This document shows positions 47,553-58,993 of a stretch of 64,000 bases of DNA, in pieces. A program made the translations under genes and the position numbers. A model generated the notes under the pieces. It was not told where the DNA came from. It saw nothing but the letters and a program-made list of their open reading frames with translations, and searched no databases. Each line of letters begins with the position of its first letter. Within the stretch, counting starts at the first letter, position 1. The stretch spans positions 27,838,001 to 27,902,000 of the forward strand of contig OZ316892.1 in the NCBI GenBank assembly GCA_973895155.1, in the 5' to 3' direction. This DNA is from Marsupella aquatica. Taxonomy: Eukaryota; Marchantiophyta.

Positions 47553-48880
47553 GCTCAGATGGGCCCCGTCTTTTCTTGTCGGCCCTGTGCCTACAGTCCC
47601 TACCTAAGGGACGATCAGGTTAATAATTAAATAATGGAAACTACAGGAGCCTGACTGCCAGAGTAAACCCTTTAAGGTTTTTTCATTATTAGCCAGAGTG
47701 GCGAATGTCAAGTCATCAAGTGTGTGAATTAGGATACGTTAGGAATATTCTTAATATAGAACTCACAAATTATGTTTTGATGGTTCCATGTGCCTAGAGT
47801 TAAAAATGGCCATTAGATTTTGACTAATGGGGCCTACGATCTTGCTCAGATGGGGCCCGTCTATTCTTGTCGGCCCTGTGCCTAGGTTTAGTAAGTTACC
47901 TAACTAAAGGACTATCAGGTTAATAATTAAATATAAAGAAAGTAGCCTGACTGCCAGTGTAATCTTTCTCTAATAAGGTTTCCTATGGAGTATGGACGAT
48001 CAGGTTAATAATTAAATAATGGAAAATAGGCTGACTGCCAGTGTAATCTTTAAGGTTTTTCATTATTGGCAAGAGTGGCTAATGACAAGAATGTCAAGTG
48101 TGTGAACCTTCTACGTAAGAAATATTATTTATATGGAATTCACAAGGGTTTCATTATTAGCCAGAGTGGCTAATGTCAGTTGTGTGTGGACCTTATACGT
48201 TAGGAACATTCTTTACATAGAATTCTGGTTTGATGGTTAGATTTGCCTAGAGTTAAAGATGACCATTAGATGCTGACTACTGGGTCTGTGAAAAGGTGGG
48301 AAACTGGCTAATGAGACGTAGAAAAACGCGAAAGTAATGATGATATGGATTATGGACTACTCTCATGAACCTTGCACACCTGGATGGACCAGGTTACTGT
48401 TGAGCACATAAGTATGGAACTTTCTAAGCGGAAACTGTTATCTGAGGACCAAAAAGGTTATTTGGCAGTATATCTGAGTCAGATCGGCTCTCTGCCTATA
48501 GTAGTCAGCCCGGGCCTACAGTACCTTAACGATCAGATTGATAATTAAATACTAGTCTGACTCCCCATCAGAGTAATGCTTGTGTGAGCCATATAACACA
48601 GATCGACCCAGTTACTGTTGAGAAGACAGTTCTTGACACAGAAAAAGTGTTATCTGAGTCCACAAAAGGTTGTTTTGTTGAGCAGACAGGTAGCAATTTG
48701 TTTTAGAGAGAAAGAGTTATCTGAGTCCCAAAAAGGTTCTTTAGTCCATCTGGGTCAAATTGGCCCTCTGCCCACTGTATTGTAGTGACAATCAGGTTGC
48801 TCAAAAACTAATTAGTTATTGAAAATTAGCCTGACTGCCCATGAGAGTAATGCTGATCACATGGACATTCCTTGTTTGTG
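47553..48880. repeat. Complex tandem repeat, ~291-bp period
   Basis: GCTCAGATGG...CTTGTCGGCCCTGTGCCTA starts at 47,553 and again at 47,844. A sub-motif CAGGTTAATAATTAAAT followed by GCCTGACTGCCAG recurs about five times (near 47,617, 47,909, 48,001, 48,537 and 48,793). ATTAGCCAGAGTGGC..ATGTCA is another repeated piece. Later copies are rearranged. Confidence 0.8.
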
Positions 48881-50563
48881 GTCCAAGTTCACGAACTCAT
48901 GTTCAATTGTTTTCCAGTGAGTTGCCCCAAAATCCCAGCCTCCCACCAGCACCCCCACCTTCATTGATACCCCAGAGACACCATGTATAGAGGCTTCATT
49001 TTAGACCTGGGGCCCTGAGTGTATATAGCTAGATGCCCATCCTTTTGGAAGTCAATAATGAGAAAGAAAAGAAGCTGATTTAACCCCCACCTCCACCCAA
49101 AATGGATGATACGGTTCTGTCTCTAGCTAGCTAAACTTTGTTTCTAGAGGTTTCACTTTAGACCACAGCCCTTATTCCAGCTTCTCTTCCTCATTATATA
49201 GTTAGATTTTAGTTGCAGGACAGCATTTTAGGCCAGAGTTTTTGGGTTTTATTAGACTATCACCTTTTTTTGTCAAATTTCACCACTTGTCATTGTTTTT
49301 AGAATAATTACTGAATGCCATTTTTTCATACTAACATAGGTTGGATGTTATTCTCAATGTTGAGTTCATTCTGCTGTTATTGTTTATGTTGATTGTATAT
49401 TACCCGATGGGCAAGAGCTAGAGTGTGATTGATAAAATCAACCCAAGACACATTATATCCAACAAATAATACTTTCTATGTGTCAAATGTGTAATAGTCT
49501 CTCTAAGACACATTTTCACTAGAGCAGTCCATGCAAACTGTTTTTCACAGCTCACTATTGCCAACTCTAGGGCATAAAATACATTGATGAGAGTGTAGGG
49601 ACAAAACAACAGTCCTACATTCTATTTTAGTTTTAAAGTAAGCAATGGTGCACCAAATCTACTAGCTCCTACCCCATGCTTGGCATGAGTTTGTAATCTT
49701 ACACTTGCCTCCAACTCATGGAGATTTTTCTGTCAAACAATGTTTCTTGCCTGTGCCCTTGCCCAATTGAAATCCATCTTTTGGTATCGCACAATTACCA
49801 GTGTTTTGCATCAAATTTGTTGGGACAAAACAGCATGTTGGCAAAAATTGTAACCAAATATGGACCCACTCCGAACTTTGTGAGCATCAATGCATGCTAA
49901 AATGCTAAATTTGGTGGAGGATGTGTCAAATAAAGGTTGTGGTACCCATAGAGGCATGACTTTGTGGTAGCTCACTTGAATAGAGACTGACAGATCTTGG
50001 GTTCAACTATTGTGGCTGACTCCTTGCTGTGGGGTTTCACAGATTTTTTTTAAAATTTAAAATAAAAAATAATGGTTGTGGTGTTTCCCAAATTGCTCAA
50101 TGCTATTCCTTAAATTTCAACTATTGTATTGTAAGTCTAATGTATGGACAAGGATATGTTGGGAAAATTGCATAGCTTAATTCCACTACTCAACCTTTGT
50201 TTTGGCAACCATTTATGCAAAGTGATTTGAGATAGTGAGGTGGCTAAATCTTTTTTATCGGATGTCCCCGAAGGGACAAGGTGGCTAAATCTTACTCCCC
50301 TTATTGTATAAGTCTTAATTATCTGTCTTTCAAAAAACAATCTACTAAAATATGGTTATTATAGTCATTTCCTAGTGGGTATCTATCCACACTATTATAT
50401 AATGGGAATCTATATTTGGAATGTGGTCATACGATATGTTAAGATCCTAGCATTTTATTCATAGGAAATAAATCTCAAACAAGGGCATCCTTGTCTTCTT
50501 CAGCCTAAGATTCTTAAAGTACTAACAAATAAAAATATAAGACAAGTTCATTATGGAAAAAAA
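48881..50563. other. AT-rich intergenic region
   Basis: No gene, RNA or clear repeat is recognised. Short open frames at 49,418-49,900 have no known motif. Confidence 0.5.
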
Positions 50564-50860
50564 CTTCTTCCATCGGGGGCCTCAATCCAAAGGGGTGTCC
50601 CATATCATGCGTAAAGTTTTGGGGGCATAAATACCCTAAAAGTTAAGCCAATAAAGGTTTTTTTACAAATTTTTTACCCCTAACTTAATGCAATATTTCA
50701 AGAATATTTCCAATTTCGATTTTTAAAAACCCTATGATTCTTATAATTCTCAAAATTAGATTAAAATAACCGTAGTGTTCACTAAACCCAATAAAAAAAC
50801 CTATACTTATTTGTGCGTGATGGGTCGAAAGAAAAGAACTGAGGACCCCTAGCTTCTTCC
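50564..50860 (+). mobile_element. 281-bp deletion derivative of the transposon family, with 8-bp target duplication
   Basis: The element 50,572-50,852 is flanked by CTTCTTCC on both sides (50,564-50,571 and 50,853-50,860). Ends read ATCGGGGGCCTCA and, inverted, CTAGGGGTCCTCA. Inside the right end CCTATACTTATTTGTGCGTG corresponds to CCCTATACTTTCTCGCACGT of the large transposon's right end. There is no coding capacity. Confidence 0.82.
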
Positions 50861-53502
50861 ATTCAGATGTCAAGGTTAAGGGCGTTCACTAGATGGACAC
50901 TTATATCTTTGAGCAAAATCTTGTAGTTCCTCATATTATGTTTTCCAACAATTAAAGTGCCCCTTGTTATCTGAAAAATAATTTCAAACTTCTTTAAGGG
51001 GGTTGGGATGTACTAGTTGCCATGTTTTTGCATAATTGGTACCTTGCCACCACCACTCCCATCTAGATGTCAGGTTTGGCTTGGCAGTTTGAAGGGTCAA
51101 CTTAACATGATTTTTAGAAATACCTTGTGCATTAATATTTGCTAGAGAATCTATTAAAAGAAAATGTTTTTTAATCTAAGACTATAAAAAAAATGTATAA
51201 TGAGAAATATTCATATTATTTTCTATCAATGTATAATTTTGGTCAAAGTATATAAAAAACAATTATACATTTTGAATCTCACGCAGTGCCTGTGGTTTTC
51301 TGTAAGGGACCTTTCAAGTCTGGCAAACTTTGAGCAATTTAAAAACTATGATGCTACAAGATATATTAAGGTTGACACAAAGACGATTCTAGCTTAGATT
51401 TATGACTATAATTGAGAGATAAAGTTTTACAGAGACTTGAGTAAAAACTAATAGCAAAATTTAAGACGGCTTTTAACTTGGGACAAATGACCCTAAATTG
51501 AGTGCAATCCAAGTACATAAATAATTGACTTAAAATTTGATAGTGACTTATATAACGCACCGGATTAAATTGAAATAAACATCAATAGATGGAAGGTCAG
51601 ATTAAATGCAAACTTACAATATATAGGATACAATAGCAATGTCTTACTTTATAGAATACCCAGCAAGATTGTAGTAGTTATTCATGAGGTAAGAAAGAAG
51701 TTTCATATAAACAATGCAAATATTTCATTTAAATCTTGAAGATTAGATTGTTGTACATATCTAACGGTTCACAATAAACCAAAGATTATGATTGATCCCA
51801 TCCATCAAGTTGACAACTTTCTTGTATGGTAGTGCTCCTGGGTTTTTTGGGTCCATGAGATTTGAGCTGATGGGTAAGTAAATTCATGGACGACTACCAT
51901 ATACTTTTATTCTTTCTCCCCTCAATAAACATATGCACCACCATCTTTTCAATCAAGAGTATAATAAGTTACCTTACTCGCCTTTCTCCTCTATCGCAAG
52001 GATGATGAAAAATAGTCATATTCTTTCTATTGAAGCATATAACAAGTTACCTTGCTCACTTTGTCTCCATGGCAATGATGATGAAAAAGTTGTATTCACT
52101 ACATTAAGATTGAATAAAAAACTCTTACTAAATCTTTCATCATCTCTTTCAGTGTTGATAATTAAACACTTGAGGGCAATTTTGAAGGGAAAAAAGACCT
52201 TAATATTATTTCTTTGAATAATACAATTGGGAATTCAATATTATGGCAAGGTAACCATAGCTATGCAATTTAGGCTATCAAATGTTAACTATAAAAATAT
52301 AATGTCACATCCAACATATAGCAATAGATTGATGCATCTATGTCTTTTGACATTTCAATTTTCATTCCAAGTGTAAATGTCTCTCAATGGAGCATCCAAT
52401 TTTTTTTCTTGTCCAATGAAAAGGTTTTTAAACGGTTCATTTTTAAAAATGTTAACATCTCACATAATCTTGTAAGTTAGGCCTAAACTTCAACCCTCTT
52501 GCTCTCAATTGTGATGGAGTATAGTGTTAATCTTAACATATTCAATAAAAAATTGTGTATTGCAGATGTGATTAAGGATATACAGACAATTTCAAAATAA
52601 ATTAAAATAGTTATTTGCATAATAGGGACCAAAAACACTCACATAACACCTACATAGAACAGTATTTGGGTGTCATATACATTATTCTTGTTCATGTTTG
52701 AGAATCCAATTAAACATTTCCATTAATTTATCTTCAAGTCATCATTGTGATATTTTTTCTTTTATATATCAAGTTGCATATATTGAAGGTCAGTTGAACA
52801 AAATGTCTTGTATGCAAAGTATTATGTTTCAAAGCTTCTTGACATGGCTTGCTGGAGTTGAGAAGCTCCACAGTGCGCCCCCACAAAATAATGTTTTTTG
52901 TGTCTAGCTCGATCATAGTCCATCCTCAAACCCAATCTTCTAAGGAGAAACATTGCTCTTGGAAAAACAAAATAAACTTCATTAGAAACTTACACTCGTA
53001 ATTCTTAGGATAAAATTGTTGACTGAAGTCAAAAGCTATTGTCACCCTCGTCGTCACTTGTGTGGCACTTTATGATAGATGTGGAAGTATGAAAGTGTGA
53101 GATAAGCATTGAACTCATTTAAATATTTATTCAAACAAAAAAGTGTAGCCACAGTTGTAAAAAAAACCTTACAGTAAATAGATTGGATTTGTGTAAATAT
53201 AGAAAAAAATAATTTATAATTTGCAAGTTTTCTGATAATCAAAATAGATTTCATATTTTATCTCAGTAACACATAAATTCCATAAAATCCCTAGAATTTT
53301 TGTAAAATAGTAATATCTAGATTTAACTTTGTCAAATGATAAGCTTCTATAACTTTTAGTATTTATCATAATCAAAAATAATTTTTAAGTTTTTTCACAA
53401 GAGCCTCTAATTTTAGTTAAAACTTTGGAGATAGTCATGCAAAGAACCTAGTGTGGCCTGGCCCTAACTATAAATTCAAATCATTCATTTGATTATGAGA
53501 AC
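50861..53502. other. AT-rich intergenic region
   Basis: No gene is recognised. Around 51,950-52,085 a short segment (AAGTTACCTT.CTC...ATGATGA) is loosely repeated. Confidence 0.5.
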
Positions 53503-53834
53503 TCTAGGGGGGTCACTTACACGGAAGTGGCACATCACGTGTGACCAAGTATAGAGCCATTTAAATAGGTGTGACATAAGACTTCCAAAATTTTGTGTAA
53601 GAACACATGGGGTATATTTTATTGACTGGTCAACTCTAAAAGAAACACATAGACCTATTTAATTAAAATATATATATATGTTCTTTAAAGTTTTAAGGGA
53701 TTTTTTAGTAAAAAATGATAAAATATAAAGAAATAAAGGGTTGTGCAAAAAATTATTTTTCACAATAAGTTAGGGGGGTCAAACACTAAAACATTGCACT
53801 CAATATATGGCCCTCCATATAGTGACCCCGCGAG
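53503..53834 (-). mobile_element. 332-bp deletion derivative of the transposon, inverted orientation
   Basis: Read on the minus strand its final ~150 bp (TGTTCTTACACAAA, TCTATACTTGGTC, CACGTGATGTGCCA) parallel the right end of the 10.4-kb element. Its other end (GGGGTCACTATATGGAGG) parallels that element's left end (GGTCTCACTATATGGAGG). Outer ends are CTAGGGGGGTCACT and CTCGCGGGGTCACT. The flanks TGAGAACT and TGACAATG agree at only five of eight positions, so the target duplication has decayed or the ends are off by a few bases. Confidence 0.8.
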
Positions 53835-54379
53835 TGACAATGGCTAGGGGTGAAAATAAATAAAGGTTATTTTTATCACATTACGCTAATTTAAAAGAAA
53901 AACTAATTATAACCAAAGACTTATACTAAGATATTAAGAAATCCAAGTTTGAGCAAAAACCTTATTTTCCATATTCAGCAGGGCATTTGAAAATTTGTCA
54001 ACATAGCATAATATATGGTGGAGGGTGTTTTTCTTCAATTTCATTTAAATATAATAGAATTTATTATGTCATTCTTATGAATTATATGGGTTTCATACTA
54101 AGTGATTTTCCAAGGTCCATGACCATCTAGTTTTTAGCATATCAAGCTTTTGAGAATGAGTATGTGAGAGACATTGTGCATTGCATAGAGTGGATGACTA
54201 TGTGTGATATGATTTGCATAGGGAAAAATGCTTAAGATTGGTCCTTGGCTTACCCAACACATAAAATTCGTGCCTTTTTAGAACCATAGTTTTGGAAATG
54301 GAGTGCTTGTTTTTAGTTGACCCTTTGAGGGTTATGAATTGCAACCGACTGGGGGCTACGTACACATTTCCAGAGCACG

Positions 54380-55760
54380 GGTAAGTGGTGGTAAAGGGGG
54401 AAAATGGTAACCAAACTTTCCCTTTTCCCCTCTCCAAAAAAAGCTGTGGGAAGAAATGACTCCCAAACCCACCCCTACCAACTTTCGCTCCACGCTTATT
54501 ATCAGTGTTTCAACCCCAACCCTCCAAAATTCCTCATGGGTGGTAAAGGGGGCAAATGGAACCCAAACCTTTCCCTTTCCTCTTTCCCAAAAAAGTTGTG
54601 CGAAGGAGCATGTTTTTTAAAGTTTTTTGGTTTTAACCAATGTGGTGAATGCTAGCTAGAGGAGATGCTAGGAATATTCTTTATTATTTTTTCCTGGATT
54701 ATATCTTGACTGTCAAATATCCCTATATTAACGGACAACCGTTAGATTCTGGGAAATGGGGTCCATGATTTGGTGGGAAAGTGTAGAATGGCACACAGAG
54801 AATCTAGCCAATTTTAGCCAAAAGTGGCAAGCACTTTTTGGGGAGGTGAAATTGGCAAAAAGTCTCACCTAAAAAATATGCTGGTGGGAAGAAACTACTC
54901 TCAAACCCACCCCCACCAAATTTAGCTCCAGTCTTACGAGGGCTCTCATAACCAAAAAAAACTGGCTCCTCACGGGTGCCTGCAAGGCAGTCAAGAGCAC
55001 CGCAATAGGGTACAAAAGGGCAATTATTTTTGGGGGTATGGAAAATTGAGTGGCCTAAAGACCCATTGAATGCTATTGTGTTTAGTGTGAAATAGGGGCT
55101 TTCTACAGTCCCGAGCGTGACTAGTCGGTTCTCACAATTGGTGCTACCAATCATGATTGTTGTCCTGAACCACAACATGCCAAGGCACTGTCAAAGCAGA
55201 AAAATGTACCTATTTGAGACAAACTATATCCTAAATCCTAAACTCCTCACCTGCAAGCCAAATTCAGCGGTTCGGCGAACAGACTAAAAATTGCTAATGT
55301 AGCCAGCTTTAGCTCCACTCTTAGGAGTGGAGTTTCAACCCCAAACCCCCTAATTCCCTCACCCGCAAGCCAAATTCAGCGGGTTTCACAAATGGACGGA
55401 AAATTGATAAATCTCCTCTGCCAACTTTAGCTCCACTCTTATTAGCAGCGTTTCAACCCCAACCCTCCATATTCAGCGGACCGAAAATTGATAAATCTCC
55501 CCCGCCAACTTTAGCTCCACTCTTATTAGCCGCGTTTCAACCCCAACCCTCCAAATTCAGGGGGACCGAAAATTGATTAATCTCCCCCGCCAACTTTAGC
55601 TCCACTCTTATTAGCGGCGTTTCAAGTCACTTAGGTACTCGAGATATTGTGTTTGGAGAGGTACATATATAAGACTACCCCCAACCCTCCAAACTCCGTC
55701 ACCCCGCAAGCCAAATTCAGCGGTTCCGCGAACGGCCCGAAAATTGATAAATGTTCCCCC
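54380..55760. repeat. Repeat family with an 84-85-bp tandem array at about 55,305-55,625
   Basis: The unit GCCAACTTTAGCTCCACTCT...TTTCAACCCCAACCCTCCA...CCGAAAATTGATAAATCTCC starts at 55,420, 55,504 and 55,589, with a diverged copy at 55,310 and pieces at 54,470 and 54,905. A second motif, GGTGGTAAAGGGGG..AAATGG, occurs near 54,386 and 54,540. Confidence 0.85.
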
Positions 55761-55869
55761 GCAACGGTCGCTGTCTCTCCAACGGTCGACTTTTCAAAGT
55801 GCTGACCGCCGGGCCCGGTCACTGGGCCGACCTGCCACCGTCTACCACGTCTCCCGGTTCTCCAGCCTT

Positions 55870-56720
55870 ATATGAAGAACTGAGGAATGCGGCATTTGGG
55901 ATTTCTGCTGTCTGTCGATAGACTGAAGGTTGGTGTGAACTGAGGAGTGCAAAATTCGGAATTACTGCTGTCTGTCGAGATAAGAGTGTTGGACCGTCTC
56001 CTCCTCGTCGCGGAGCTGCGTAGATTGCAGTAAGTGCCTAAGATCTGAAGATAGCCTGTTTTTTCGGTTCACTGTGCATGGCTTGAACTTTCATCAGGCT
56101 TCAGTACTGAGGAATGCACGCGTTTGGAACGATTGCTGTGTGTCGGTAATTTGTATGGTTCACTGCATGACTTGAACGTTCAGGCTTCGAAACTGAGGAA
56201 TGCACGCATTTGGAAGGCTCGCTGTCTTTCGGGAGTTTGTATGGGAATGTCTGAAGATAGCCTGTCTTTTCGGTTCACTGCATGACTTGAACGTCCACTC
56301 AGGGTTCAGCACTGAGGAGTGAATGGAACGATTGCTATCTGTCGGTAGTTTGTATAGGTTGCAGTAAGTGGGTCTGAAGATAGCCAGTCTTTTGGGTTCA
56401 TGACTTGAACGTTCAGGCTTCATAACTAAGGAATGCACGCATTTGGAACGATTGCTGTCTGTCGGCAGTTTGTATAGGTTTTAGTAAGTGGGTCTGAAGA
56501 TAGCCAGTCCTTTCGGTTCATGACTTTAACGTTCAGGCTTCAGAACTGAGGAATGCACGCATTTGGAACGATTGCTATCTGTCGGTAGTTCATATTGGTT
56601 GCAGTAAGTGGGTCTAAAGATAGCCTGTCTTTTCGGTTCACTGCATGACCTGAACGTTCAGGCTTCGGAACTGAGGAACGCACGCATTTCGAACGATTGG
56701 TGTCTGTTTGTATGGGAATG
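55870..56720. repeat. Tandem array of about eight variable units just upstream of the plus-strand gene
   Basis: Each unit contains ACTGAGGAATGCACGCATTT, GATTGCTGTCTGTCGG, AGTTTGTATAGGTTGCAGTA, TCTGAAGATAGCC and TGACTTGAACGTTCAGGCTT. Starts of the first motif are near 55,881, 55,939, 56,109, 56,192, 56,313, 56,426, 56,547 and 56,669. Spacing ranges from 58 to 170 bp, mostly about 115. Confidence 0.88.
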
Positions 56721-56916
56721 GTTGTCGCCAGTATCTGCGGTATGGTTTCAGTGTCTATACTTTCTTGTTCTCCGTCCGAGATGGTTGTTGACAAGTAATG
56801 CGAAGCTGCCTCGTGCTCGAGTTCGCTCCAAAGTTCTTTGGCGTCTCTGACTGGGGTTTTGTGCTGATTGAATTGCAGTAGATCAACGAGACAGTTCGAG
56901 TAAAGAGTCTTTTCCC

Positions 56917-58993
56917 ATGGATACGCCATCAAGAAGAGTTACGAGGAGCCAGATGTCGACTTTGAACCCGTCTTCAGCGGGTGAGTTGTCATCTCTATAA
57001 TGGACATGCACGTAGAAGCACTGTCGACCTGTGAAGTTGTTCTCTGCTGAAAATGTCTTGTTTGGATCTCTCTCTCGTGTTCCCGTTAGGGAGAATACAC
57101 ATTGGTCAAGTCCGGTCGAGCAAGAATTTGGGACCAATATTTCATGGGATGTCTGCAGGAAAACCTCAGAGCAGAGGAGTAAGAAGTGCCAAGAAGAAAG
57201 AATTGCCTAGACCCCCATTCACAGATCTCACCAACGATTCGCCGATATCAGGCCTCATTCCTGCGAAACTCGTAGCCAGTGCTGGTGTGGTTTACGAATC
57301 CACCCCACGCTCAAAGCTGAGGCCAGCTGAGAGACCGATTGGGGAGGACCTGCTCCGAATGCAGGTGACAAACCTGCTGAAGAACGTGGAGACTGAAGCC
57401 CATGGCTATCTCAATGCGAAGGCTCCCCCAGCTACTAAAGACTTGTTCGAGTCCCCCATGAGACTGGCAGCCCCGACGCCAGCCAACACACCTGCGTCAT
57501 CAGGTACAGCTACTGCCCAGGAGATAAAGGCAGCAATTCTACCACCGATTGTCATTGCTTCTCCGATTTGTCCCCTTGATGACGCATCAAGCAACTTGGG
57601 GAGGATATCACCTACATTCGTGTCTACTGCCGAGCTTCTTTCCTCGATTGAAGAGGTGAGCATCTAGCTGCACAGCTTTCCGAGTTCTGAAGGTTTGACA
57701 CTATATATATTTGCATATTTGCATCGATAAGTGGACACTTCCATCAGGTTTAGTTGAATGTAGTAAATCCCTTGCAGTCCATCGTGAATACCATACCGGA
57801 CTCAAGTTCTGCCTATGTCCCTCTGGGTAACGAATCCAGTTTCTTGGATTGCATCTGATTCAGTCGGTTGAGATCGAAGAGTCAGTCTGCCCTGAGACAG
57901 GGCTACACCATCGTTACAGTGCTCATAATAATTTACTGCTGTGCAGCCGTCCACTGTTGTTCAAGAACAGTCAACGACACGGACTCTGAAGTTCGATTCT
58001 CCCGAGAGACAAGCTAAAGGTATTGAAGGGGAATTTGCAACTGAGGTTCCTGCTCCAGGATCCGTATCTACCTTGGAAATCTTAGCCTCCATTGATCAGG
58101 TGACCACCATTCCCAAGCTTATATTCCTGCTATTCGATTTTAAATGACTGATCACATAGTTGCCAGTTGGCTCAATCCAGGTGTAACTTCTCCGTAAAGT
58201 ACGAGATGAACGCACGAATTTTGTTTGCGAGGAGCATAGGTCCACAGTTTTGCTCTACATGGGTTAAATTTGGCTGAAGATCTTTTATGTTTGTCTCCAG
58301 AGTGAAACCGAACTCGGCAATCGGACACTAAAGTTTGACTCGCCCCAAAAGGCTATACCAGACGCTGAAACTTTCAGTCAGCTCTTCTCGCCCAGTGCCC
58401 ATCCTCATCCAAGGACGCCTGCAGCCGACGACGAGGACTCATGGTCTGTCAGTGTCAACATCAATTCACCGGAGAAGGTAGAGGTAGCAGAGGATCTTCA
58501 TCTTATGGACGTACCCACAACCTCCGAGGTAGATGCCGAGACGATGGAATTCATCCATAGCGTTCTCGTTGATCCGGAGACCAAACCCCGTATCGAAATC
58601 CCAGCTCTTTGGCAACGGCGAGACACTCCTGCTTGCAACGATGGACTGAAGGACGACGATGACTACGAGGACTGTGAGGAGGAGGAGTATGACGAAGAGG
58701 AGGAAGCCTACGAGGACGGGACGGAGACATTTGATGAGGTTTGCGAGGAGCTGTGCAAGGGGATCAGCACTATCAACATGGGTGGTGAGGGTGCTTCGAA
58801 GGGATTGCCAGCTTTTCAGGGCAAGCACACTCGTTTCATTTACCACAGTGATGACGACGAGATTGAGGAAGAGATTGTATCTGACAAGACTCTGGACTCT
58901 CCGAACAAGACCAAGTTGATGGGACTGCCAACTCCGAAGGGGAAGCACATCCGGTTTGATAACGAGGGAGAATCGGACCAGGGAGATTGCTGA
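56917..58993 (+). CDS. Conserved plant acidic protein with a destruction-box-like motif (four exons, 468 residues)
   Basis: Exons are 56917-56980, 57159-57655, 57947-58099 and 58301-58993; phases agree and all introns are GT-AG. The start MDTPSRRVTRSQ is preferred over an in-frame ATG at 57,053 because the donor GTGAGT at 56,981 joins in phase to GKPQSRG. Features in order: RPPFTDLTN (residues 39-47, close to the RxxLxxxxN D-box), NDSPISGL, APTPANTP (126-133), two RTLKFDSP copies opening exons 3 and 4, an acidic run (about 355-378), and two GKHxRF motifs (about 411 and 449). This pattern matches an uncharacterised family I recall from many land plants, possibly Arabidopsis At3g03130 and At5g17160. 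Function unknown; a cell-cycle role is inference from the D-box. Confidence 0.82.
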
